Assembly: GCA_037176845.1 (NCBI GenBank)
Contig: JAYKXP010000313.1
Coordinates: 1-28,769, forward strand
Source: Paramarasmius palmivorus
Lineage: Eukaryota > Basidiomycota > Agaricomycetes > Agaricales > Marasmiaceae
Length of the DNA: 28,769 nt
Reading direction: 5' to 3'
Shown here: one piece after another, positions 18,665 to 28,769 of the stretch
Position numbering within the stretch: the stretch's first letter is position 1
Layout: the number at the start of each line of letters is the position of its first letter
Translations under genes and position numbers: made by a program
The notes under the pieces: generated by a model
What the model was told of the DNA's origin: nothing
The model's database searches: none
What the model saw: only the letters and a program-made list of their open reading frames with translations

Positions 18665-19853
18665 TCCATATATTTGAATTGCCGCATGATGAAGACAGTT
18701 GGCCGACATTTCGAAGATCATCAACGTAGCCAGACGTGTTCAGCCGAGAGGACACAGGTGGACCACAAATTGGTCACGGTCTACGCAGAATGTCTCTGTT
18801 ATTTGCACCAGACTATCGAACAGCACGGAAGTTTCACGGTCATCCAATCCTTGAAGGGAGGAGTCCTTAAATGTCTCGTGCGCTGGGCTGATCGAATGGA
18901 GGAGTACATCAAGGACAATCAGCTTTTCGCTATGGCCAATTCTTCCAGTAATCATTTCGAGTTTCTTCTCAAGGACATCATCAAATACACCACACATCAC
19001 TCCGTGTGCGCGGTTTTGTCTAGGGCCATGCGCGAATCTGAAGACGCCTATGTCCAAGTTTCGGGAACGATGTTGGATGCCCATTACAGCCAGTTCCAGG
19101 AGACGATACACGAAAGGCTAAGTATTTGGCGGCAGTGGGATCAGCTCGGTCGGAACTGTTGTGCCAATGCAGAGGTAGATTACCTATCCTTCGTGCCACT
19201 AGACTGACTAATTGTAGCATAGTGTCCGTTGCCAGTGTACACTCCACGGTTAGGGACTGTGAAGCGAACTCCGATGTTCCGATGTTCCGGCTGTGAACTT
19301 ACTCTATATTGCTCCAAGTCATGCCAGAAAGCATCATGGAACACTGGTCATCGAGACGTGTGTCGGACGATGCGGAAAAACCGATTCGATGAAGGTCGGT
19401 TCCACTTCATTCTTGATTTCCACCAAACCTGATTCTACATACTGCCTTTCAACAGATGGATGGCCCAAATCTGACTATTTCTTTGACAGTCGCGACCGCC
19501 TTTATCGCGATTGGTTTATACTGGAACACATCGGCAAGTACCGCATCACATTTCTATCGAAACAAAAGCGTTTTCGCTCCGAGCACCGTTCAATACCAGC
19601 GAATGAGCCCGTAGTCTCAGTCCTCGATTTTACCACGTTCCCTCTTGGTGATCCGCCCTGGTCCTTTTGCAACATCGATACTCAGGCGGTACCCAAAGCG
19701 AGAGAACAGGCCCCAGATGCGGATTGGGATGTGCTGCTAGACGAAGCAAAGAAGAGGAATGGGAAAGATCCCCTGGTGATGGCAATCATTCCAGTTGCTG
19801 GAGATTATCATCATTATTATTGGGTTGGCTTTGGACGTCAACAGTCCAATTGA

Positions 19854-20148
19854 ATTTCTTGATTTCACCTTTTATTCCTACGCTACTATATGACTAGGGT
19901 ACGCGCTCAGCATAATCCCTAGTACATATAATTACGTTCCAGGCATATATTTCAACGAGTAGGCGACATACCGTAGCAACTGTTTCTTGGTTTTTCTCTA
20001 CTGTGGCAGGGTCGCGAAATGCAACACGCACGTGAATGTGACCAATCAGAAGGATCGTCGATCGTATCCCGACTCCCCTTCTACTTACCAACGCTGAGAA
20101 TGTCATCATCACCATTGACGACCTCCGTTACGTCCCGTTACTCTCACC
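19854..20148. other. Spacer upstream of the methyltransferase gene
   Basis: A 295 bp stretch between the MYND stop and the next start. CTCTCACC-type repeats (20141-20148 and again just inside the gene) flank the start codon. No TATA box or RNA gene was recognised; it must serve as 3' end of one gene and promoter of the next. Confidence 0.45.
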
Positions 20149-21857
20149 ATGACTCTCACCGACTCTATTCTCGAGATTGGATATGACCTGCTGGACAGGG
20201 TTTGAGCCATTTCTCTTTGATAAATTCGTAGAATTCACACATATTCAGGGTCTAATTCCAGATTTCATAATTCGGCGTGCTATTCGTGCACTGCTTCGAC
20301 AACGGCTTCGTGAAATAGACCATGGATCATTGGAAGCAAACCATGCAGCAAAAATGGAGTGGATAGAAGGGGTCAAGGCGAAAATGACCATTGCGGATGT
20401 ACCGGAGAAGGCCAATGAGCAGCATTATGAGGTGAGCCTATTGGAAACAGAGGTCGAGTTACTACTGAGTTCAATACCGTGTTAGGTTTCGACGAACTTC
20501 ATCCTGTCGACTTTGGGTCCTTATGCAAAGTATTCATCATGCCTGTATCCTACGGGTAAAGAGACGCTGGCGGAAGCAGAGATTCTTATGTTGGAGAGTT
20601 ATTGTGAGAAGGCTCAACTGAAGGATGGGATGGACATCCTTGACCTTGGCTGCGGTGAGCGCTTTTAGTTTATAGTCACTTTACTCCAACTCATGGATTC
20701 TTCAGGATGGGGGAGCCTTTCGCTATATCTTGCGCAGGTATAAATATCCGCATTACGACAGTTGTCTACGAAAGCGCTCAACTGCACCCTAGAAATATCC
20801 GAAGTCTCGTATCACCGGTCTTTCCAACTCATCCACACAGAAGGCATACATAGATTCTACCGCACAATCTCGTGGCTTGACCAATCTAGAGGCGTGTCCA
20901 CATCCTTTGATCAGAGCTCATATGCTAACACGTTTCCAGATCATAACTGCCGATGTCAATATACACGATTTTGGGTCTAGAAAGTGAGTGATCGCCTCTG
21001 ACGTTCTACGTGTTGTTCAAGCTCGATATCTTGTTAGGTTTGATCGCATACTCACCATTGAGGTAAACATTTCTGTGTGCTTCTTGGTGCAACGTCAATG
21101 TAACCGAGTGGTTTTAGATGTTTGAGCACATGAAGAACTACCAAATGCTTTTCAAGAAAGTGTCCAGTTGGCTGAAAGACGAGCAGTCGCTGCTCTTCAT
21201 ACATGTTTTTTGTCATCGCACAATGCCGTACCATTTCGAAGAAGGTGACGGATGGATGGCGAAGAATTTCTTCTCTGGTAAGCCCGTTCCGCATGGACCT
21301 GGCCTTCGTCCCTGCTAACAAATTTCAGGCGGTACAATGCCTTCACTAGACCTTTTCGTGCGTTCATTGAACTCAATGCACAAGAAAGTGGTGTCCCTGA
21401 CTTGTATGCGATAGTTACACTTCCAAGAACACGTCACACTCGTGAAGAGTTGGTACTTGTCGGGAGTGAACTACTCTAGAACGCTAGAAGACTGGCTAAA
21501 GACACAAGACAAGAATGCAAAAGGTAGCTATTTCGTTCACTCAACATTACTGAACGCTGAGGCACCATTCAATAGCTTGTTTGAAGGAGCTTCGTGAAGA
21601 TGCCGTTGCGAAGGGTGTGGATCCTACTGAAGGCGAGAAAACGTTTTACAGGTATGGGGATTGACTGTTCGCGCTCCTCGGGCTTCTGACAAGCACTCGC
21701 TTGACAGGTTCCGAGTATTCTACATGGCTTGTTCAGAGCTGTTCAATTTCAACAATGGGCAAGAGTAAGTGGTCACTACCCAGGCCTCGCTTTCCGGTGT
21801 TGATGTATGCATTTCAGATGGGGTGTCGTACATTATCTTTTCAAACCAAAGTGTTGA
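20149..21857 (+). CDS. CFA-synthase-like SAM-dependent methyltransferase
   Basis: Thirteen exons splice cleanly: 20149-20199, 20249-20431, 20486-20654, 20706-20737, 20793-20891, 20940-20983, 21038-21062, 21118-21277, 21329-21357, 21415-21523, 21576-21651, 21708-21764 and 21818-21857. They give 357 residues, about the usual family length. SAM-binding motif I is LDLGCGWGSLSLYLAQ, followed by ITADVNIHDF and the family motif ILTIEMFEHMKNY. The C-terminal EWGVVHYLFKPKC is also typical. The family (cyclopropane-fatty-acid synthase/coclaurine N-methyltransferase-like) transfers a methyl or methylene group from SAM. The acceptor here cannot be read from sequence. All introns are GT-AG except that after exon 5, whose donor reads GAG|GCGTGT. 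Its stop lies 75 bp from that of the convergent GMC gene. Confidence 0.9.
20892..20939 (+). other. GC-AG intron in the methyltransferase gene
   Basis: The donor is GC (20892-20893) and the acceptor CAG at 20939, 48 nt. The two nearby GT donors (20894 and 20896) both bring stop codons into the next exon, whereas the GC donor joins NLE to IITADV as the family needs. Confidence 0.75.
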
Positions 21858-21932
21858 TAGTCCAGGGTATACGTGACCACACATGTATAATTATATGGCA
21901 TTTCGGAGGAATGGCAAGGGATTGCGCAAACC

Positions 21933-24215
21933 TCACTGCCAAGTGTTCTTGATCAAATCTGCGGCCCTTTCAGCCAGCATATAGACCGGTGCTTGAGTAT
22001 GGGCAGCTGGGACAAACGGCTATTTTACCCGATTCAGTATATGGTCATTAGGCGATGAAGACTAGGAATGCACCCACCAGGACCGACGCATCTACTATTC
22101 TAACCCCCGCGATTCCTTTCACCAGAAGATCAGGATCTACCACTCCCCAACCAGAGCCCCTCGCAGACATCGCGGCAGTTCCGACAGGGTGTACGGCTCC
22201 TGCAGCACTACTACGGATGTATCGGTCAAGCTCTTCGTCTGTATTGGCGCTGAATGCCGGTCGGATGAGGAATCCATCCCACACTGGAGACGACATGAAT
22301 CTCTGAACGCTGCGTACAGCGTGGCGCATAGCAACCATGTCGAATTCTGAGGCGAGTAGGTTCAGTTGGATTCTCGGGTGGTCGAGGGGGTTGGATGATC
22401 TGAGAGATACTGCGCCGCCTGAATCCTGGTTAAGCAGACAATCTAGGAGATACCAATGACTGACTTACGTGAGGCAGGTGATACAACGATGGTGCCCGCA
22501 GAGATAAAGTGCTGATTAGGGCCGAAGACAGGACCTAGTTGGCCGTTCTAGGCGTACAGATAAGCCTTTAGTTTCTTCTATTATGAGTTTAAGGTCTCAC
22601 TATAAAAAGCATTTCGGAATGTGCTGTCGTCTTGCCTGCGGCTGGGTCAACAGCCCTTTGAAAGATCGGATCATCGCTTGGTACGCGCAGATATCCAAAA
22701 GCCAGGATGATTGGATCGACTAATGGTCCTGTACGAGTTTCATTCCATTGGCGGGTGAGCTCCTGAAGGAGTGTCGAGTTCACGAAGAAGCTTTCGTTAG
22801 TGTCTGTCGTATTCACAAGCCATGGATTTCCCAGAGCGGGCTGGGAGGTAGCGGATTGATCAGAAAAGAAACATGAACGGAAGTGATAGACATACCTGTT
22901 CGGTCAGGTTTTGACCCACCGAAGGTAGATGATGGATTGTTTCGATACCAAACGACGAGAGTGCTTTCGAGTCACCAATGCCGGAATTGAGAAGGATATG
23001 TGGCGTCCCTATAGTTCCCGCAGAAAGGACGACTTCCTTTGAGGCAGTAAGAAGGTGGAGTGTTTCTAAAAAGGTTAATTAGCCGCCATTAACTGTTGGC
23101 GTTCAACGATGACGTACTTCCATTGTCTTGCGTGAACTGGACATCGCGAAAAGACATTTGTCTTTTATTCGACTGAAGTACACGAGTAACATGTGCATGT
23201 AACAATACATGCAAGTTAGGTCGACGAATGAAGGAAGGGCCTAGGTAAGAGGTTGCAGAACTACTTCTCGTGCCGCTAAGGATGGTAGACTGTGCCCAGC
23301 CTCAAGAAGAGTCAGATCACAGCTGGAGAGCAAGGGCGACCAACTTACCGACTCCTAGCTGGTCCCCGGAATTCATATCGACGTTATAGCTGAACTCACC
23401 GCCCAATGCTTTGCTAGCTTGGACGACTCTTCGCTCCATCTCATGAGTAAATCCAGAAAGACTGACGGAGTTAATTCCGTGGAATCCATGTACCCCTGGA
23501 TCAAACTGTCCGGTTGTGTCATGACCATCGGCTGGGGGAGTAAAACGCTCATTCTGAGGGAAAGACTCAGTGGATCAAGCGTTTAGAGAGTTTACTAATC
23601 AATTATACCTTCCGGATATACTTTTGCATGCCAGCCCATCCCCAGCCAGAATCGCCAGTAACGCTTGCGTATCTGTCCCAGTCCTCGGAAGTCCCACGAG
23701 TGTATGCCATCCAGTCTATTGCAAGATGAGAACTTTTGGAGTCTTGCTACCCCTGTGTGAACTCACTAATCGTGCTACTCCCGCCAAGCACAAAGCCTCG
23801 AGAGAATAAACCCGAACGGTTATTCGGGCCAATTTCTGCTGTGAAATTCCAATCCAGCGCCGTACCAGACATTGTACTGCCAAATGCAGGAATCATGGAG
23901 AGCAGGAGATTGTCGTTTCTTCAACACAACTCAGCCTGAGAGTGGAGAGCGTCAGGAGATACCACTCACGAGCCTCCAGCTTCTAGAATCAGCACTGAAT
24001 GTCGCGAGTTCTCCGTCAAGCGGTTTGCGATGACATTGCCTGCTGTACCACCTGAACCCAGTGCATCAGTGATTGTCAGGAGAGGCAATGAAAGGAGAGT
24101 CCAAACCTCCAACGATGATAAAGTCAAAGTTGCGAGTTGGGAGATCGTCCAATCGTTCGTAGATGGCAGCAAAGGCCTGGCCCGTAAAAAGAAGAATGAA
24201 AGATGCAAGGAACAT
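21933..24215 (-). CDS. Secreted GMC oxidoreductase (aryl-alcohol-oxidase type)
   Basis: A multi-exon gene; GMC flavoenzymes oxidise alcohols and pass electrons to O2 or other acceptors. The start at 24215 gives a signal peptide MFLASFILLFTGQAFAA; an in-frame ATG at 24248 adds eleven residues that fit a secretion signal less well. The FAD motif is DFIIVGG joined across an intron to GTAGNVIANRL, then VLILEAGGS. GMC signature 1 reads VLGGSSTINWMAYTRGT and signature 2 AGTIGTPHILLNSGIG. The catalytic His is in HPVGTAAM (about 22167-22190), and the second active-site position is the His of AAHTQAP in the last exon (21933-22006). That exon is reached by a 67 nt intron at 22007-22073. The loop before AAHTQ (DASVLV) is about three residues shorter than the usual DASVxPxxPAAHTQ. 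The path of some middle introns was read only approximately. Substrate unknown. Confidence 0.88.
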
Positions 24216-24248
24216 TTCTCTCGCTACCAAGACACTTAGAAAACCCAT

Positions 24249-25060
24249 TCGTCTTATATTCTTTACCGCATTGCCGTCCAGATTTGGGATATGTCGCGAC
24301 CAGAGAGTAGCATGACTCTTGCATTGCGGTTAGAGTGCCTCAATGATTCCAAACGAAGTTGTGCCTGGGATTTCATAGAAATCGAGTATCTGTAGGTAGT
24401 AGATGAATTGGTCATTATGTTCTCATACTAAACAGGACTTCGACGGGACCTACGACGTAAATGCCATCGTTCAATCTCGCGCCCCGAAGTCGCCATCATC
24501 TTCTGACTGATTTTTCATTCTATCCGTCCAAAAAACGGTGTATTTATCAGGTCAGCAGATGGTGCGATGGCAGACAGATCGCTCCGAGAATCGTTGATAT
24601 GTCGAGAACCAGGTCGGCATCGGCCCTTTCGTGGTTAAGAGGAGTTAGAGAGTGAGTGCTTCTAGCTATGCTCACATTATCATCATACGGCTACCATCAG
24701 TTCCAGGTTGGTCATCCAGCATTGCATGAGACGTACCAGCGTGTGCATTGAATTTGCCAAGCCCCAGTCGTAAATAGCCTCTCTCTCACTGCCAATATCC
24801 GAGGACTGCGCATCCAGGAAATATTCTGCAGAACAAACAGATGTCAAGTTGAGACAAGGGAACTCTCAACGAATTGTCCTGTGATGATGGTTCGGGAAGA
24901 AGCAGGATAGGCGCCGGCAAAGACGGCAAAGTTCACAGGAACACCTGGGGTCCGAGGCCAGTCCAAGGACAGTCAAAGAGTACATTTAATTGGTATCATT
25001 ACATCTACATCCGCTCACTAAGCGTATGTCTCAAGAATTTGCCTACATCCCTGTACCTTT
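24249..25060. other. Intergenic region between GMC start and GH92 stop
   Basis: About 810 bp. It must hold the GMC promoter (just above 24248) and the GH92 3' end. No obvious TATA box. The minus strand at 24737-24969 holds two exon-like open pieces, described separately. Nothing else recognised. Confidence 0.5.
24737..24969 (-). pseudogene. Possible two-exon gene relic
   Basis: On the minus strand an open piece (24969-24871) reads NFAVFAGAYPASSRTIITGQ. After an intron-like segment with a TTCTGCAG acceptor, a second piece (24825-24737) reads YFLDAQSSDIGSEREAIYDW in one frame. The two frames do not join with the obvious donor. I do not recognise it; it may be an old gene fragment or chance. 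Confidence 0.25.
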
Positions 25061-28000
25061 TCAACGAACACCCGCGAAACCACCTGTGGACAAACTCTCG
25101 GGTAAAAACCCAAGGCAGTCGTTAACTTCATCCTTGTTTGCCGTCACCTCAATTTCTATTTCTCCGCCCAGTCTGAACACGTCGTAGAAGTCAAAATGAC
25201 ACCTTGACTGGGAGGGCTTTCCGTTGATCGTAACGTTCTTCACATATGCTGCAGCCCCGTCGGGAATGTTGCGTTGAACTGAACTGGGGTCGAATCCCTT
25301 CACTGTGACAGTGGTAGATGAGTTGAGGAATGAGTTGTGTATGGTATACTTGGGAGTGAAGGGTGAGAGGATCAGGAGTTGACTGCTTGACGGAACCGGA
25401 TACAAGCCAAGAATATGGAAGGCAAGGAGTGTGGCCATCGCTGCTTGATCATCATTCCCAGGAAGGCCAGCCGCAGCTGAAGGTCTGTGTCAGGTGTTGC
25501 GATTTCTTGTATTCCAAGGTCACTCACTGATATCGAAGTTTGTAAAAACGACTTCTCGAACACGGTCAACAGATTTAGCAGGTTGGTTTGCGTAGTGGTA
25601 ACCAATAGGTGTCTATTGGTTTGCTGAGTATGAGTCGAGTGTCGGAACAAAGATGCCGGTACATACCTGGAAAGATGGCTCATTGCCAGCCAGGTAGTAG
25701 CCCGCCTGTGACAGATATTAGCATTGTGTAAGGGAGAGCAGGGACAACGTACGTCGAAGAAGTGGTCCAGTCGTTTGACAAATGTATCCTGATACCTCTC
25801 ATCAGTGACATGTGTACATGAATTCAAAACTCTTATGGACTTACGTTTCCGCCCATCAACTCAATGAGGTATGCAGTGTCGTGGGGTGCGTAGCTTTACA
25901 AGCGTTATTTTCGTCTTGGTACTGAAGCATGTAGCACTTACAAGCTATACTCCCAAGACGAGGATTCATAAAATCCATTCACATTGGTACCCTGCAGTGA
26001 GCAAGGCCTAGTGTCGTTCTTATCCTGGGGAGAGCAATTCTTGGGATCTTGGAACGCGAATGTGCCGTTCGGGAACCGTTTCTGCATAAAACCTAGGTAC
26101 AGTGTTGATAGAGTCCTCGAACATCACGAAACATGAGGTACCTTTGAAACCATCACTCTCAACGGAATCGTCCCATATGTTCCGATAGAACTATTCCGGC
26201 CAATCAGAGTACGTAACTCCTTAGAAATACCTTCCACGTACCAATGAACGATTAGTGAATCTTGCTTCGTCATCAGTTTTTCCGAGGAGCAAGGCTACTT
26301 GACGGATACCAAAGTCCTCAAAGGCGTACTGGAAAGAGGGATTATCAATATAGACCACATCTATGCAACAGAGGTATCCTTACTTCGACGGTTCTGCTCC
26401 CTTCCCTAGTTTGGCGGCCGGTACTAGTAGGATCCAAGACAGCGAAAGGAACATATCCGTATTGACTTCGCAAGGCGATGAGAACACCATCCATCGTAGT
26501 CCGAACTGAGACCTACTTGTACACGTTGACTTGTCGTCCAAGGGTGTTCCATTCTGGAGGGTTGATATCTCCGTCTGCAAGCAATGCAGAGTAGAGCTCG
26601 TTCAAGTCAACTCCGAGTCGCTCAGCCTCATTGTGATAGTAAATCGCAAAGTGTGATACGATGTTATCGCCACTCGATCCTCCTTGAGTCCATCCAGCTA
26701 TGGGTTTTGTTTTTCAGTACCATCGAAACTGCGCGAACTGATGTAAATGAAACGTACGAAGGTTATTAGCCCTAACAGAAAGCGAACAGGTCAGTCACAT
26801 ATTAATGACGACGGACATATCACATACCTGCATTCCGGCATCCAGCCTAACTTACGCCATCCATCGATATAGGTATCGACTATCTGAGCAAATTCCACAG
26901 GTGAGTGAAGGGACATGAGCGGGAAGAACGTCCGGAACTGGCGTCGGGTATGTCGGAGATAAGCTAAGCGCCCAAAAATAAATGCCAAGGAAGAAACTCA
27001 CAGTATCCCAGCTGAGGGTTGACATAGTCAGCTAACATCAGTGAGGAAAGCAAGGGGCGGAATACGTTACCTGCAGTACAACGAATCAAAGTAGTAAGAG
27101 CTTGTGCCAAAGAATGCGCCTTGTGCTTCTCCAGTAGCATTATTCTACAACAATGCTGTGAGCATACAATATCCCTATACCTTCAGAGCACCTACCGGGG
27201 TCAAGGATGCACGATAAAGCGAAGAGTAGAACATCTCGGTAATGTTCTCTGCAGTGTTGGCAATGTCTAGCTCGATCTTGCTGAGTCGCTCGTTCCAGAG
27301 CGACTTGCTCTGGGCAACAATATCCTCAAACGTAGAGGAGCCAACTTCGGATTCTGCGTTGGCACAGGCTTGCTCTGTGGATAAGAATGATACTCCGACC
27401 CGAAGAGTGATCGTTTCCGGCGTGCCCTTGTAGGAAATCAGTGCACCAGACTCGTAGATTCCACCAATTAGGTTCAGAGAAAGGTTGAGGTGTGTTTGAC
27501 CGAGACCCTTCGCGTCAAGCCCAAAGCTGTCGTTGAAATTAGCTTTGGGCTCATAGGAAGTACAGGGGACTTACTTATCGCCAGTCCATACACCGTATTC
27601 GTCCTAGAGTTTGTTTTCCGCCATCCAACAGGTCGTAATCACGCAAAGGCTTGGTAATTGTATCGACCAGGGCCGAAACTGAAGGGAATGTCGGCGCGCT
27701 TTCTTCTGACTGGAAAGGAGTACACATACCTTGACCCATAACGCCCACCAATGGTAATACGTCCTTTTACAGGATCTATATCCAAAGTGCCGCCCGCAAA
27801 GGAGGCTGGAAGGTCGTTGGCAAGATCTGAGATATATATTAGTGACTACTCGATGTGGATTAAAAGTTTGAAGGCGGACCGATGACAAAGTAAGGCTTTG
27901 ACCCCTCAGGAAATGTGAACCTTTCTAGACCCGCTCTCCTCGTAGAGGTAGCTTCCATTTTAATGTCGTTATCCATAGTCTGGGGAGAAATATCCGGGTG

Positions 28001-28734
28001 TAGCATTACTGAACATCCAACGTCACTCAATATTCTTGCCCAAAATAGATTAAATATTATCGTACCATCGGTGTTTTAGCTTTCGAAGCCTTTCGCGAGC
28101 AGCCAAGCGCGTTGTGCAGGTGTCGAAACCATCTGGACATAACAAGGGCAGTGACTTTCAAAGTTTCCGTACGTTCCGAGGGATGAACCTGTTCCGCTGC
28201 GTGTAGAGGTCTTATCCCCGATTTTCTGGGTGGATCGGTGACATAACCGGATGTTTACCTGAGATATCATCATGAGGACTGATCGGATGCGAAGACGTAC
28301 CAGCAGGCGCATATCCAGTGAGGTCCGGGAGAATTTCACCTGGCAATTACAGACGGTAAATGAAGTGAAGAAGTTCTAGGTGAAAAACACGAACATTCCG
28401 AATGGGGCATACGGATGCTCCAGGACTGTTAGCTAAAATTGACTTTTGGAAGAGAGCACGAGGCGCGAGTACCCACCATACGTCCTCCGAATTTGTCCTT
28501 GTGGGAATTATTTTCAGCTCAGTGAATCACGACGCACTTATAAAATATCTAAACGTACCGGTACCAATGTAAGGGTTGACGAATTGCAGCGTAGTCCGGA
28601 TTGGACTGGTTCGCTAGCAGTTCTGATAGCTTCAGAGATGCGCCTCTGCACTTCAGGAGAAGGTTGTCCTTTGACCAAGCGAGAGCGCAAGACCTGAACC
28701 ACCAATACTTCCAGGCTAGCCGAAGGGGTGCCAT
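25061..28734 (-). CDS. GH92 alpha-mannosidase, 5' exons frameshifted
   Basis: A gene of well over fifteen exons encodes a glycoside hydrolase family 92 enzyme, which releases mannose from alpha-linked mannosides with inversion and calcium. The 3' two-thirds (25061 to about 27540) reads cleanly: FGLDAKGLGQTHLNLSLNL, FYSSLYRASLTP, LGWMPECR, GGSSGDNIVSHFAIYYHNEA, ESSSWEYS, NEPSFQTPIGYHYANQPA and GLPGNDDQAAMATLLAFHIL. It ends with the C-terminal sheet region ILSPFTPKYTI to SLSTGGFAGVR. GNDD corresponds to the family's conserved catalytic-base Asp pair. The 5' third is recognisable (NPDYAA, PYIGTG, APFGM, SGTGSSLGTYGNFE, TSTRRAGLERFTFPEG, AGGTLDIDP), but at least five one-base indels break it. No signal peptide could be read, and the start codon is uncertain or beyond the window. 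Pseudogene or sequencing errors are both possible. Confidence 0.85.
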
Positions 28735-28769
28735 GACGGTAGGTAGAAGATAATTCCCACGCTGAAAAT

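Larger units (their letters stand above)
13100..19853 (+). pseudogene. MYND zinc-finger gene, copy 2 (split by element C)
   Basis: Outside element C the gene is intact. Exon 1 is 13100-13111 (MPSN), exon 2 13178-13975, resuming at 18665-19174, then 19223-19394 and 19456-19853. Omitting element C and one target duplication gives 629 codons without a stop. The N-terminal half is helical and unrecognised (ERLESLLEKAKSGNRDALEA). The MYND finger is near residues 437-485: CANAE, then across the 48 nt intron CPLP, followed by FRCSGCE, LYCSKSCQ, NTGHRDVC. The C-terminal part (YFFDSRDRLYRDWFILEHI, YHHYYWVGFGRQQSN) has no domain I know. MYND fingers bind protein partners; many fungal members are uncharacterised. 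The insertion should abolish the normal product. Start chosen because the 66 nt first intron joins in frame and nothing coding lies upstream. Confidence 0.88.

Noticed and set aside
18406..18755. Minus-strand open frames across the right TIR of element C
   Set aside because: They are the mirror of the left TIR and the opposite strand of the transposase and MYND exons, with no independent coding signal.
22048..22073. Premature C-terminus of the GMC enzyme (ending VGAFLVFIA)
   Set aside because: A 67 nt intron (22007-22073) leads to a last exon coding AAHTQAPVYMLAERAADLIK, the expected GMC end.
1..28769. CRISPR arrays, tRNA, rRNA or bacterial-type operons
   Set aside because: No regularly spaced repeats, no cloverleaf recognised, and the intron-rich genes are fungal.

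Overview
The window looks like nuclear DNA of a mushroom-forming basidiomycete (Agaricomycetes). Genes are split by many 45-65 nt GT-AG introns. The mobile DNA includes a KDZ (Kyakuja-Dileera-Zisupton) transposase with its cysteine clusters and a chromodomain Ty3/gypsy remnant. The host genes are types common in wood or litter fungi: a GMC oxidoreductase with a signal peptide, a GH92 mannosidase, MYND-finger proteins and a CFA-synthase-like methyltransferase. Family calls come from reading motifs; no search was run.

Layout. 1-840: no gene seen. 840-3345: 3' half of a decayed Ty3/gypsy chromovirus (RNase H, integrase, chromodomain, 3' LTR). 3346-4370: no confident gene, a possible FAD-enzyme relic and a palindrome cluster. 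4373-6895: first MYND gene copy, a 5'-truncated pseudogene split by element A (4934-6015, TSD 7 bp). 7123-12930: element B, a two-gene KDZ transposon with ~315 bp TIRs and an 8 bp TSD. 13100-19853: second MYND copy, split by element C (13976-18656), a 4681 bp transposon with perfect 74 bp TIRs, an 8 bp TSD and one intact three-exon transposase of 1387 codons. 20149-21857: intact 13-exon methyltransferase gene. 21933-24215 (minus): GMC oxidoreductase. 25061 to about 28734 (minus): GH92, intact in its 3' part and carrying several single-base frameshifts in its 5' part.

The main story is nested transposition into a tandem pair of MYND genes. Each copy supplies the empty site for the insertion in the other, so both insertion points can be fixed to the base without outside data. 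Element C also lies in a frame that keeps the host reading frame open from the MYND 5' part through the TIR into the transposase. Element B carries its TATA-like box and a start codon inside the TIRs, so both divergent ends offer the same start context. Element C's transposase has RNase H/DDE-like motifs but does not look like the KDZ protein of element B; I could not assign it to a superfamily, and it is the best candidate for something poorly described.
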